Shown here: positions 1 to 37,494 of the stretch, in pieces
Layout of the letters: each line of letters opens with the position of its first letter
How positions within the stretch are numbered: position 1 is the first letter of the stretch
From: Nipponacmea schrenckii
Taxonomy: Eukaryota > Mollusca > Gastropoda > Lottiidae
Direction: 5' to 3'
Length of the DNA stretch: 64,000 nucleotides
NCBI GenBank assembly: GCA_030562195.1
Contig: JAUJPP010000005.1
Coordinates: 26,895,106-26,959,105 of the forward strand
The notes under the pieces: generated by a model
The model's database searches: none
Told to the model about the DNA's origin: nothing
Seen by the model: the letters and a program-made list of their open reading frames with translations, nothing else
Position numbers and translations under genes: made by a program

Positions 1-104
1 CCCGTTTTTAAATACGTTACAGACTACAAAAAGCTATATAAACATACAATATTAATAAAAGAATAATACGGAATGCGGAAACTGCCATTACATTCCGGCC
101 CCTT
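1..104 (-). repeat. Polypurine tract and start of 3' LTR of the first BEL/Pao element
   Basis: On the minus strand a purine-rich tract AAGGGGCCGGAA (93-104) lies 31 bases after the pol stop and is followed at once by TGTAATGG, a typical LTR start. The LTR then runs off the left edge of the window. The second Pao element has the same layout (GGAGGGGAA then TGTG), which supports the call. The other LTR is not in the window, so the LTR end cannot be placed. Confidence 0.6.
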
Positions 105-134
105 AAAACTGACAAGGTTTAACAATAAGTGAGA

Positions 135-832
135 TTATGGCAGTAGGAGCACTAGTTTAGAAATTGGTCTTTGCATGACATTTGAACGGGTCTTAACGGT
201 TACCATACGTATTTTTCCCAGAGAATCTGGACTAACATCTATTACTCTGGCCATATTCCACATATTGCGAGGCATATTATCGTCTACAACCAAAACAATA
301 TCGTCCACCGAAACATTGCGTTGGGGTTTTGTCCACTTTTGTCTCTCTTGTAAAAGGACAAGATATTCCTTTTGCCATCGATTCCAAAACATATTTACGA
401 GATGTTGAACGCGCCTCCAGGCTTTTCTAGCATACATATCTTCTCGTAGAAATTTCCCGGGGGGCAGAGCCCATGATGTAGATTTTAGGTTTAGAAAACA
501 ATTTGGGGTAAGTGGATCGAAGTCATCTGGATCGTCAGATACAAAAGTTAATGGTCGGCTATTTATGATTGCTTCCACTTCGCACATTAAGGTTTGCAAA
601 GATTCATCACTTAATGTCGCAATATGACCACTTAAAAGAAGAGAATTCAACACCTTTCGAATAGTCCGAATCTGTCTTTCCCACACACCTCCGTGATGGC
701 TACCGGTTGGCGGGTTAAATATCCAGTGAATATTCTTCTGTTGCAATTCCTGATGAATTTGATTTTGATTCCATTTTTGTATTTCTAAGCGCAGCTCTCG
801 CTCCGCTCCGCAAAAATTCGTTCCATTGTCGC
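135..832 (-). mobile_element. BEL/Pao retrotransposon, integrase C-terminal half (partial)
   Basis: The frame is open from the edge of the assembly gap to a stop at 135. It begins inside the integrase core at the catalytic DNGTNF motif, continues through the 'NPPTGSHHGGVWER' segment that carries the third catalytic acidic region, and ends in the C-terminal DUF5641-type domain (RRVQHLVNMFWNRW, then DDIVLVVDDNMPRNMW). This order is diagnostic of the Pao family. The visible part has no stop or frameshift, so the copy may be young. The rest of the polyprotein lies in or beyond the gap. It differs in sequence from the second Pao element at the other end of the window, so the two are separate families. 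Confidence 0.93.
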
Positions 833-1332
833 NNNNNNNNNNNNNNNNNNNNNNNNNNNNNNNNNNNNNNNNNNNNNNNNNNNNNNNNNNNNNNNNNNNN
901 NNNNNNNNNNNNNNNNNNNNNNNNNNNNNNNNNNNNNNNNNNNNNNNNNNNNNNNNNNNNNNNNNNNNNNNNNNNNNNNNNNNNNNNNNNNNNNNNNNNN
1001 NNNNNNNNNNNNNNNNNNNNNNNNNNNNNNNNNNNNNNNNNNNNNNNNNNNNNNNNNNNNNNNNNNNNNNNNNNNNNNNNNNNNNNNNNNNNNNNNNNNN
1101 NNNNNNNNNNNNNNNNNNNNNNNNNNNNNNNNNNNNNNNNNNNNNNNNNNNNNNNNNNNNNNNNNNNNNNNNNNNNNNNNNNNNNNNNNNNNNNNNNNNN
1201 NNNNNNNNNNNNNNNNNNNNNNNNNNNNNNNNNNNNNNNNNNNNNNNNNNNNNNNNNNNNNNNNNNNNNNNNNNNNNNNNNNNNNNNNNNNNNNNNNNNN
1301 NNNNNNNNNNNNNNNNNNNNNNNNNNNNNNNN
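833..1332. other. Assembly gap of 500 N
   Basis: A run of exactly 500 N. A round length indicates a placeholder gap of unknown true size. It cuts the Pao element at 135-832, so the flanks may not be as close as drawn. Confidence 0.99.
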
Positions 1333-3801
1333 ATATGTACAATTAAATATCATTATTTTATCAATCATTATACAACTGGGTAAAATTCTAACTCTGTACA
1401 TCTGAAAGGTTTTTGTTAAGAATAAAAATAGAAAGTGGAGTTTCAGAAATATCAAGGAGTTCTGTTTTGTAAAGTAGAAACAAGCTCAGTGTGCTATAAC
1501 AATACAGAATTTAAAAAAAAGTTCTGAAAATATTTTACCAGCAATATCAAGGAATGCACTGTTTGTGGCTTCTTTAGCTACCACATTTAACTCAATAAAA
1601 TTCCAATTAATGATTGAATGTTTAAAACTTATAGAGACCAATTGTTAGCATTGACCTGATATTTGGTCCAAGCAATGTATCTTTCACTTGCAAAGCAACA
1701 AACCCAGTAACATTGAACATAAAATATCTTACATTAAGCAGACTATAGAGAGTCTTAGTCAACTTTCCCATCATTCTTTCACTCAACTTCTATACAATAA
1801 TATAATTTTAATGATTGTTAGAAACATAAATATCAGTATTAATCTACATTCATTTATGAATATTACAAAGTATTGCTGTTTCCAGCTTATCAAAATAATA
1901 AAATAACAGTAGACTTAACGAACAGAATTTAAACTTAGCTTATCAGTAATATCATTTAAGTCATACTAAATATAAACTACATTCATATCACATAATAAAT
2001 CTACTTACAAAAGCTGGAAACAGGCTCTATAAAATGCAAAAATAGACCTTTTTTTAGTGGAGAAAAAAGCTGATTTAATAGAAAATAAATTAAGTGAAAA
2101 GGAAGTTGTGTGAACCACATATACAAACATATCTATACAATTATATACAAAACATCATTGATGTATGTTTTTATAAAATAGAACAGTATGATATCTGAGG
2201 TATAGACCATAAAAATATTATATAATATATTGTGATACGTTTTCATGTGATATTCATAGTTACTCTCAAACCTAATTCTACATACATCACAAACTACACA
2301 AGCATGTTTTAACACCCTAAGCCCCACCCTAAAACAAAAATAGCACATTGGTAATTCTTAAAGTACAAAAACTCTTTGTGCTGTAAAGAGGACCTATTAT
2401 AATTATATCAGAAAAATAGTCACTCAGTAAAAATTATTTGAAATTTTAATATATAACAACAGTATAAAAATGTTTATAAAAATCTATGTAAAATTTGAAT
2501 TTTCCCTTAAATCACAATACTTGCTGCACATAGAGCTACAAAGCTCACAATTACATCCAACTGTAAATAAGTTTTACCATAGGTTGAAAATTGAAACAAA
2601 ATTGGTAAGAAATTGCAAATTATCTTAAAGTAGAATAATACACACATGGCTTCATTTTTTCTATGTATATGATATGTGTCTCAATGTGTTTTCCATCTGG
2701 ACGATTTTCTAAAGATATAGATTTTTCACCTAAATTTTAAGCATGCAAATATATAAACACTTGAAGTACAGAAAGTAGTAATGTACTGTTATATATATGT
2801 TGAGGACAATCTAAATCAAAATATATACTATACTTGTATTTATATTTTGAATCCTTCACCAATGTGCCCTAAAAGCTTTTTGATTAAACTTTCTGTATTA
2901 TTTCCTTTGTTGCAAAATATTGCATAGCACTAATTGAGCACAATTTCAATTTGACTGGTTAATATATTTTGCGTATATTGTTGCCTACTATTAACCTGTT
3001 TTCTACTATAATAATTGACTATGTAACAGATAGGTATATTATAGTAATATAAATTAAGTGATAAAACAATTGAGACATTAATAACAGTATATAATATCTG
3101 TATATCTTATTGAGTCACTGAGCAACAGGGTAGAAATTAAAAGGAATAGTTCTTTCAACCTCAAAAACTACAGAGGCCTTGATCTTTACTTAGATAACAC
3201 AGATTTTATGAACTACAGTGATCTGATTGCATAATAAAACTGTATTCAAAATCAACATTTGAGATTGACCAGTCAGATAACTGGAATGTAAAAATCTCTC
3301 TAAAATAAGATTTCAAGATTGAGACATATACACTAACTAATATCAATTTTGATATATTTCCAAAAAAGTATGAAAAATATTTTCCTTAATGTAATCATTG
3401 AAAGAATCTTGAATGGATCAAATTGTTTGTGTTCACATGAGGTTCTATACAAATATTTTGAAGAACAAGAACTATTCCTGATTACTTCTAACATTTAAAT
3501 GTGTATACAGGGAAGTGCAGAAATTAAATATCAGACAAAGTCTTTATGTATCAAAAATGTCTTGAAGCTAAATACAATTGCGGTACCATTTGTGAAATGC
3601 CAGCAATAAGGGTTTGTTTAACAGATATTACATACACATTACCACAACTATCACATTCTTTAACCATTGACACCCATTATGACTCTTGTACGGATACAAT
3701 ACAACAGTGGGCTGTTTATTAGAATTGCACATAAATTATCTTAGTCAAAGTCTAAAACATCAAAGAGAATAATTCACAAGACGTTTAATCATGACACGTT
3801 T
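1333..3801. other. AT-rich region downstream of the kinase gene; 3' UTR or intergenic
   Basis: No convincing coding exon on either strand. A minus-strand AATAAA at 3715-3720 lies about 80 bases after the kinase stop codon and is a good candidate for its poly(A) signal. A longer 3' UTR cannot be excluded. The rest is AT-rich sequence without a repeat I recognise. Confidence 0.5.
3715..3720 (-). terminator. Candidate poly(A) signal of the kinase gene
   Basis: AATAAA on the minus strand, 82 bases downstream of the TGA stop codon. Confidence 0.5.
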
Positions 3802-28899
<25,098 letters not shown>

Positions 28900-29585
28900 A
28901 ATTTCAACAGGTTATCCTCAAAGGACTAAATAAGTATATTCACATATCATCATCTTATACCTCTATTAGCTCAAAATACCTACAACAAAATACATTTAAA
29001 TGATAAATAATTCTCATGTTTTCACCAGTAAAAGAGTCTATATACTCAACCCTTACAAAATGTGTTTTTCCTGTGTCAATTGTAATTAAAGATTGGAAAA
29101 CAATTGACAATAAAAGTATTTATAAATTGAAGTATTTTTATATATCACACTTATTATTATAATATATATATTCAAAACACTATGAAGGATAATAGAGAAA
29201 TGATTAAACACAATGTTAATAAAGTACTGGTACTGTATTGCAAAGAATACCTAAAGAGATTTCTATGATTTTTTTAGTATCTTTGTATATGTGTCAATTG
29301 AGCAGGTATGTTAACCAAATATCCAATTGAGGAAACTGTAATAAGGTTCTTCAATAATCTGTTTTTTCTGTACATTTTCTTAATTAGGCCGTACAAAGTA
29401 AATTGTCTGTTTTACAGGCCCCGCGCGCTCCAGTAAAATACCCCGCGCTCCAAAACTATTTATTGACATTTTGGAATTAATAAATAATGCGGGCGTGTCT
29501 TCAAAATTGTGTGTAAAAAAGAGTTATTTCCACGTTCCCGAAAATATTTTTTATCATAATTATCTCCCTTGATGTTTAACGATAA

Positions 29586-29594
29586 ACCGGAAGT
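29586..29594 (+). promoter_or_regulatory. ETS consensus site upstream of kinase exon 1A
   Basis: A perfect ACCGGAAGT lies about 690 bases upstream of the kinase start codon, near GC-rich words (CCCCGCGCGCTCC at about 29420). It could belong to the exon 1A promoter, but it also lies in or next to hAT-like repeat sequence, so its role is uncertain. Confidence 0.25.
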
Positions 29595-29599
29595 GGCTT

Positions 29600-30152
29600 C
29601 GAATGCGATTTTCATCACCGACAAAAAGATTTTCTTATACAACTTAAAACCAACAACAATCACCAACAGCATGTTTATCTGAAGTATATTCTAAATCCCT
29701 CCCATTCCCCCTTCCTTTCAAATTCCCCTGGAGACTTTTTATTCACCCCTTAGGGGTCCATTGAGAAATGAAATGAATGGAGTTTTACGTCCTACTTTTC
29801 TGCACCTTATGGGCTAATGAAGTCGGGCAACGCCATGCAGTGTGCAATGAGGGAAATTTTGCCAGGACAGTGGAATTAGCCTACTCTTTTTGCTATTTCC
29901 AACTGTCGAGGGATCTTTAACGTGCACAGCCTGTAGCACATGGGCCTCGGTTTATTGTTCCATCCGAATGACAAGACGCTTTTTCCATGTCAGTCCCTCC
30001 GACCTGCATCACTGACAAGGGGAAACCGGGCTGAAAAATCCGAAAGTTCATCTCGACCTTTGCTGGGATTGAACCCTGGACCTTCAGTTTAGCGAGCAAG
30101 CGTCTAACCCACTGAGCCACCGCGGCTCCTAGGGGTCCATTGAGAAGCACTG
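29600..30152 (-). mobile_element. hAT-like element interrupted by a SINE
   Basis: Read on the minus strand it begins CAGTGCTTCTCAATGGACCC at 30152 and continues after the SINE with GGGGTGAATAAAAAG, TTTGAAAGGAAGGGGG and TGCTGTTGGTGATTGT. It shares these with the fragment at 12003. The far end is unclear, so the left coordinate is approximate. Confidence 0.55.
29769..30129 (-). repeat. Full-length tRNA-derived SINE with 17-bp target duplication
   Basis: The tRNA-like head starts at 30129: GCCGCGGTGGCTCAGTGGGT (A box region) and, later, GGTCCAGGGTTCAATCCC (B box). A conserved-looking body follows (CCCGGTTTCCCC, GTCAGTGATGCAGGTCGG, GGATGGAACAATAAACCGAG) and a tail built on CATTCATTTCAT. Both sides carry TAGGGGTCCATTGAGAA (29752-29768 and 30130-30146). 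The long duplication is the mark of LINE-driven insertion. The body may be one of the shared metazoan SINE central domains; that is from memory. Confidence 0.9.
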
Positions 30153-30357
30153 CTCTAATACTTATGTTAAATCACTTATGCCAATTAATTAAATTCATAT
30201 ATATTTATATATTTGCCCTTATTGACATATTTGCAAATGAAATTGTTTATTTTTTATGTATTTTTGATACTGTAGGCATATTACCTAAAAGCAACCAAAT
30301 AACTGAATAAAATATTCTTTCACACTTATTCATACAACAAATGTGTTGTGGAATTGG

Positions 30358-31152
30358 TAGCTGCAACGATTTCTGAAGTGTCGATTCGATACACTAAACT
30401 ATACCCGTGCAACGATACGATTTATTGCGATAATAAATCGCGATTCTTTGTTGAAAGGGAAAAGAAAAGAAAACTGATATTTATGAATATTTTAACACGT
30501 TTTTCAATATTTGGCACAAGCACAGAATACACATTTGTATCTCATTAGGATTAACAATTTATTTCAACTTGGAAACACTTTTTACAAATCGTTTTGTCTC
30601 TCTGTACGTGCCTCACTCCGTATTGAACGGGGAAACCAAATGACTTCCAAATTTCGGATTTATATTTTGCCTCAGCGTTTTCAATTTCGTTATTTTCACT
30701 GGCTTTTACAACCACATCGTTTTTTGACATTATTTGAATATTGCTTTTAAAATCTTATTAAATATAGGCCTATTAAGGAAATTAATTTCGACATACTGCT
30801 GTTTCCGGGAAAAATTATTTATAACTATGCGAACAGACATTACGTTTGAAAAAGAATGTACCGGTACACAATGTGTGTCAAATTGAAAACTACTTAATAG
30901 CAACATATGTTTTGGGGGTTTTCTTTTCATTCGTCAATAAATAAAAATAACTCAAACATACTTTTAACAAATAATACGTGAAAAGCAAATTTTTAATCTC
31001 CTATAACGACAGAATTTCTTTTTAAATACGCTAGGATTATGTGTTCTTAGTACAATAAAGGGAGGTAATCAAATATCAGAATCGGGCTGATGCATTCCGA
31101 TTTTTTTTTCTAACGTAATGCATCGATTTTCCGGTGAATCGTTGCAGCCCTA
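30358..31152. mobile_element. hAT-like element, TAGGGCTGCAACGATT type
   Basis: The inverted right end reads TAGGGCTGCAACGATTC, and the left end TAGCTGCAACGATTTC. Flanks are GGAATTGG (30350-30357) and GGAAATGG (31153-31160), an 8-bp duplication with one change. Inside are CGATTTATTGCGATAATAAATCG-like subterminal words. No transposase frame; non-autonomous. Confidence 0.7.
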
Positions 31153-31160
31153 GGAAATGG

Positions 31161-34100
31161 GTTATATGAACTTGTTGACACGACTACTTCCTGTCCGATC
31201 TTGGATGTGTTTGTGTCGCCAAACAATCGAATTCATTGATGGTACTTGACAGATAAGTAAATTGTCTCTGCACGTGCAAAGCATGAGATGGTGTCTGAGA
31301 AGATATAAAAACTGGTCGGTAGTATATTAAGGGTCGCAATATGTATTTTCTTTGTTAGAAAATTTTATTAAAATCTGAACTTTTAACAATACACAGCCCA
31401 ATCTATAATAGAAGTTAACATAACAAAAAGCTTACAAGTGAAAACTTTAGTTCATTATGAAATGACAGACATAGGCCTGAAATCAACTTTTCATAATACA
31501 AAAAAAAAAAAGAATTTTGCATACATACATTGCATAGCCCAGTGGCATACATAGGTAAATAGCAAAGTGTCTAAACATTATATGTCTGTTAGCCGGTTAG
31601 TGAGAAATGACATCTATATAAAAATAGGCCTAGATTCAGGCATATAAAAATAAGACATTGGCCAAGATCAAAAAATAATTTGTGTGGAAAATGTCAGAAA
31701 TCGATTTAGCTAGAGATTACGTGCGTCATATAAACCATCACTTTCATTCTCAATATTGAGGACAAAAATTTACTCTAATCTCTATACTTGAATTAATTAA
31801 TATCATCTTAAAATTTCCGTTTGCAAACAGTCTGCTTAAACATTCTGTTTTTCTCTCACCTTAATACCTTGTTTGCCGGCAGCCATAGTTCTTTTGAAGG
31901 CCGCTTATGTAAGATAATCTTCAGGTACAGAATATTCTGTAAAAAAAAAAATTTTTTTCAACACAAATAATTTTGTTATCATATTTTAGTCTTAATAAAG
32001 CATGCACTTTCATGTGAGCTATGATATAAAGTGATTTTTGGTTAAACAGTTCATCACTTCATTGATATAAGCGGCATTTCTTATTACATCTACTTCCCTT
32101 TCGCAAGAACATTAACTAAATGTCTCATTATTTTCATTCGTCATATAATGATGTCGATGTTGATTATTGGTTCCCATAATTGTTCGAAATCTATACATAA
32201 AACGAAAAATTATCTCCCAATTAATTAAATTATGGGGCTGTGGCATTGGAGTAAATTTCCTTTACTAACTAAAGAACAACCGAATGACTGAGTATTATAT
32301 AACCTATTAGTCAATCTGTAGAACAGTTTATGGTCCTAGTGTCATCCACCAACATATTTGAAATTTAATGTGAAAGAAATATTAGGAAACACAAAATTGG
32401 TAGAATGTCATGTGAATATTAAAATCTGATATCTTGAAGTATATATATAATGGGATATAACTCTTGTTTGCTTTAGAAAACATCACCAATACCTGCCTAT
32501 CCGGTCACTGGTAAATTATGTTACACGAAGGGCGATGAAGGCATTAAAACATATTAGCGCAAATCGCAAAATTGTAATGGTGAAATGCACATTTCCAGTC
32601 TTTGTCTCTGGACAATATCGATTTACATAACTGATGATGTTCAGTTAGCCTATATGCACTCAGAACTATATGCGGCGCTGTGAAAGGTACCAGCCATCAA
32701 AAACTATATGAGAAAATAGATTTATAACCTTGCAAGAAATGCGGTGGGGGTATGAACTTATATTGATGTTCTAAACTCTTTCAAATTCCATTTCAATTTT
32801 TTAGAATTAGCTAAAAATTAATGATTCAAAAATTCCACTTTTACTTTGGCACCCGCTGAAACTAAATTCTACACTGTCGCCTCCACTCACTTTCAGTGAT
32901 CTTCATGGGCATAAGCATCAGAGGCACATATTATCTGATACTCGCACTGGTATTTGAGGTCATGGATTCGAAGATAAACAACAGTTTTTTCCTGACTGTA
33001 AATTACATTGCGATGTACGAAACCAATCCATATACCTGCTACCTTAGCATCTAATTACCTTAAAACTTCTTTAATTTGACCGAATACCCAATAGATACTG
33101 AACAGATATTAGAAACAGTACATAGCTTTATATCTTGAAGCTGTCGGTCTCTTAAAATAAAATTTACCAATATGAGTTTCCATAAATGTTTTGTATATCT
33201 TTATATTGTAGTTTAAGGAAAGGGTACTAAAGACGAAAGCTTGTTCCCTAATCCTATTATGTAAATGAATATTTTTATACAAAAAAAAAAAAAATAAAAT
33301 AAAAAAACCAAAAAAAAAAAAATAAAAAAACCAAAAGAAAAAAAAAAAAAACCAAAAAAAAAAAAAAAAATACCCCCCCCCCCCAAAAAAAAATAAGGGA
33401 CGTAAGTCATGGATATAAGACTTGATCGGACTTGCAAACTTAAGGTTTCTACCCTATCAAATTACACCATGTATGCAAAGTATTCTATGGTCAGGAGAAA
33501 TTAAATGGAGCTAGATACAATTTTAACTGATAAGCTTAGATATAAAAAAAATCCTTTTCCGAGACTAAGGTGTGATCTGGCAAAAGAATGACGATATTTT
33601 TATATTTTTCCTTTTAACGATCGACGTGTAATCTATAGTATATACATGTAAATTTTCAAACCATTCAGAGTTTTCTTGCAAAGGGTTTTCCCAACGTGGC
33701 AAATTTAGCAGGCGGCCATTGGGCTACAATTATATTTGATAATGCTCCATGGAGTGAAAATACTGTAGGGAAGTTACAACACGACGTTCTTTCTATGAGA
33801 ACAGAGGATTATAAGGCGAGGCTTTCTACGTTATATTTTCAATAATATTCAAACAAAAAACATTACACATATGATTTGGGCTATGTAGCGGCAACTATAT
33901 ACTTCTATAGGTAGAGCCTGAGATAGTAACATAATTTGATTAAAATTCTTGACAATCGGAAAATAAACTATTCAAAATTCTGTTAGGCTTTTTATATGTC
34001 CACTAAGGTGTACACTTCAAAACTTGGACAGAATGCTGGTGTAAACACAACTAGTGTTCTGCTAAATAAAACTCGTGTTTCTTCCCTAAAAATCCTTATG

Positions 34101-37100
34101 CTCAAGAAAACCCCAACTTAGTTGTAAAAACGTTCCATTTTAACGCTCGCGAACAAGCAATGCATGAAACATTTGATGAGTGGCTAAAAAACAAAGGCAA
34201 GGAGGCGGAGATGTTAGAACAAGAAAAAAACAAAATAAATAAAAGGAAAAATAAATAAAAGGAGTCCATCCCATTCTCTGACCCAAATGCAACATTTCCT
34301 TTCCATTTAATCTCATATAATGAACTTCGTAAAATATGTTTTCATTGATCAGCATATAATGTGAACAGAGCATTAACAAAATAAACAAAACCCAATGTGT
34401 AGCAGACGACAAGACAACTCGCGACTGAATGAGATATTCATTATATAATGTAGGGTTACACTCTGGATTCTAATTTTAGATTCTATTGATTTGCATCATT
34501 CAACATAAGCTGAAATAAGAGTTTGAATAAACTTTGTGTATTTATATACCTGGGTGTAACCACACTAAATCGTTCATCTTTTAAACAAAAAAAATGACAT
34601 AAATTGCCAACCTCTTGTATTATTTAATACTACATGTACATGTATTTGAACCGATATGGGCTACGTAAATTTCCTCGTGTAGCCTTTTTTTATAGTTGTG
34701 TGTGGGAATTTATTGATCATTGTGATAGATTTTAACTACCTGTGTATGTAGTGTCGTTGTTTAGACAACGTACATTGTCAGCCGAAGAAGTTAAAAGAAT
34801 GAAAGAATCGTTTTAATTAGTTGTCAATGGAATTTACCATTTTAAAGGTTAGTATTATTCTCTCAAATGGCCTACATTCATATATTATTAATACACCAGG
34901 GGGATTCCGTAATCCGTACAATCCAAATATATATCCAGGCATTTTCTGGACTTCAGTTTCCATTATGGAAATATTACTGGTACCTATATATATAGTTACC
35001 TATTTCGTAATCTTTCGTGACATGTTGTATTAATTGAATGATACCATGTAATTTGATTCAGTAGATAGATAATAATAAGCTAATCGACACCGATTGTTAA
35101 GGCTTACGTATTCTTCGTCTATTTTATATATTGTAAACCTATAATGATTTATTTATGTTGAACAGTTTGACAGTATGGTGTCTTTGTATTTCCTGGGGCT
35201 GTCCGTTTGCCACGTCGAAATATCGACAAATTATAAGATCTTGACTATATACCACGAATACTTGGCTGGACTTTGAGCCGTTAAGTTTTCAAATGGAATG
35301 CAATAAAACTAAAAGTAGTAAACTTAAACAAGGTACATGTACTTGTAACAGTTTGCATTTATCGCTCTTTCCGCCATCTTCAGATCTGATACGTCATTAA
35401 GTGATACCTAACCTAACCCTTCAATTATATTTTCGAGTTGTCTGTCTTTCATTGATTTTACTAGGGCAACATAAAGAGGGATAAAGGATAACTTATTGTA
35501 CGCTGATCAAATAAGACCCAAAGATCATTTTTTGGACTGATCCTATTTACAAAAGATTGTAGAACCCTTGACCACCTTTGATGTAGATTTCCATAAATAT
35601 ATAATGAATTTAACAAGCTGTTACCAACCATGTATTGTAAGATTTAGTTTTAAATGAAAAACAGAAACAGTAATGTATTTGAAATCTATTATGGATTTTT
35701 TTTATTGGGCGTCATGCCTAGTTTATTAAGTTATTATTATTATAATTCAATTATTACAGCCTATACTGAAAAAAGTTTAGTTTACAGCGGAGTTACATTT
35801 CTCAAAGCACTGGCTATCAGGTTTTCTTGGATCACTGGAATGTAAGATGTTTAGGTGTTTTTTTTGTTTTGTTTTTTTTTTTGCCTTGAGCAATGATTTG
35901 CAAAAAAATTTCTGTCGTATTCATTCATGTAAAGTTTATGGATAGTGAATGTCAAATTATCAACCTAAAGAACACAAACTTTATTTGGGTTATTTAGTAG
36001 CTTTCTATTATACTTTGTGTGTTTTTTAGCTTTATAAGAGTGAAGAAATTGTAATTGGTATTGATGTATGGAGGAATTCGTTTCCAGAACAATCCACAAA
36101 GTCATCTTTCTAATATAAAACTTGTCAATCTTATTAGATTAAAAAAAGTGATTATCTAACTAAGCGGTTATAACTTGTAGAATTTCTGATACGATTAAGA
36201 TGATACTTGATTCTCAAAGTTTCATGAACTCATTTATAGTAGACAGAATGTATTTACCTATTGACATTATTGTTTTAAATTTGTGAGCAAGTCGATGTCT
36301 ATAGTATATGTAGTTATTTCAACCTTTTTTCACCCGAGGTTGACTTGCTATTTCCATATTCAAATTCTGAGGTATTCGATCTTCAGATCTGGGTTTGCAT
36401 AAAACTCTTATATGAGTTTGAAATGTTGCATGAGTTATTCGATGTCATATCCTTCCAAATATCTTGATGATCATGGTAATTTGGTTTTGGATGAAATCTA
36501 ATATTAGTCGTTACTTTGAGTCAAATTTGATAACAATAACTTATCGAAAATCAATAAGGATATGGATGGAGCCCCGACTCTATCAGAATTGATGGTGTGT
36601 GCTTATCTCATGCATCATAATCAAACCTGTAATTATTTATATGTATCATAGGTAGCCTATATGATATATTATATGATATACAAAGTTCATTGATTATGAG
36701 CTATTTCTTATGGATGGATGAAGTTAACTCTTATACTGAAAATGAGATGAAACAAACATAATACGTAGAATTTTTCTTGTTTTTATATTTTAAATGTTTA
36801 GTAATGAGGATATTGGCAGTTTTATTTATGTTAACACTGTGGCTAAACTCGTTGTTCATAAGGTATTGAATGATAGATTCTTTGTGATATGCGGTATAAC
36901 AATAAGCATTGTTAATTGTCAAGAAACAAGGGATATGCTGATCAAATATTTTTAAAAACCTGTAGTCGTACCTACATTTCATTATGAATAAAATACATGC
37001 AACTGTTTCATATACATTTTTTGATTGTACATGGAAGGCTTATGAATAGGACTGTTATTTTTTTATTCAATCATTTAATTTAGTCTGCAAACGTCATTGA

Positions 37101-37494
37101 TAGACTCACAACTTCGTTATCATATAGTAGACAAATGAAATATAATATATAATTCATTCGCCTTGAAATCTTGAAACAAAGCCAGAGGCAAAGTGATATA
37201 AAATATGACTTTATTGCATATCATATTTATAATTAAAACAACACAATATTTATATAAATTTGAATTAATTAACTGCTTAAACTTTCACTAAAGTACTTAT
37301 AAACTACTATAAAAACTTGACAGTGACAGCCTTTTTTTTTATCCTTTTGAATAACCTGAAATTTAGGTTACTTTGAAATATGACTGGTCAAAAATATTTC
37401 TCTCAATTGCAAACGATACCATTATATATGATTTTTTTACGATTCAGGGTATGTTCAATGTACGAGATATGGCTCAATCTAAATAGAGATTGTT
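31161..37494. other. Region upstream of the transporter gene; no coding exon recognised
   Basis: AT-rich sequence. The only clear item is a low-complexity A-rich stretch with a run of C at 33281-33392. The transporter promoter and any non-coding 5' exons should lie here but cannot be placed from sequence alone. Confidence 0.5.
33281..33392. repeat. Low-complexity poly-A/poly-C tract
   Basis: Long A runs broken by CC and T, then a C run of about ten bases. Minus-strand frames here give phenylalanine-rich nonsense. Confidence 0.95.

Noticed and set aside
33213..33437. Minus-strand ORF rich in Phe and Gly
   Set aside because: Produced by the poly-A/poly-C low-complexity tract.
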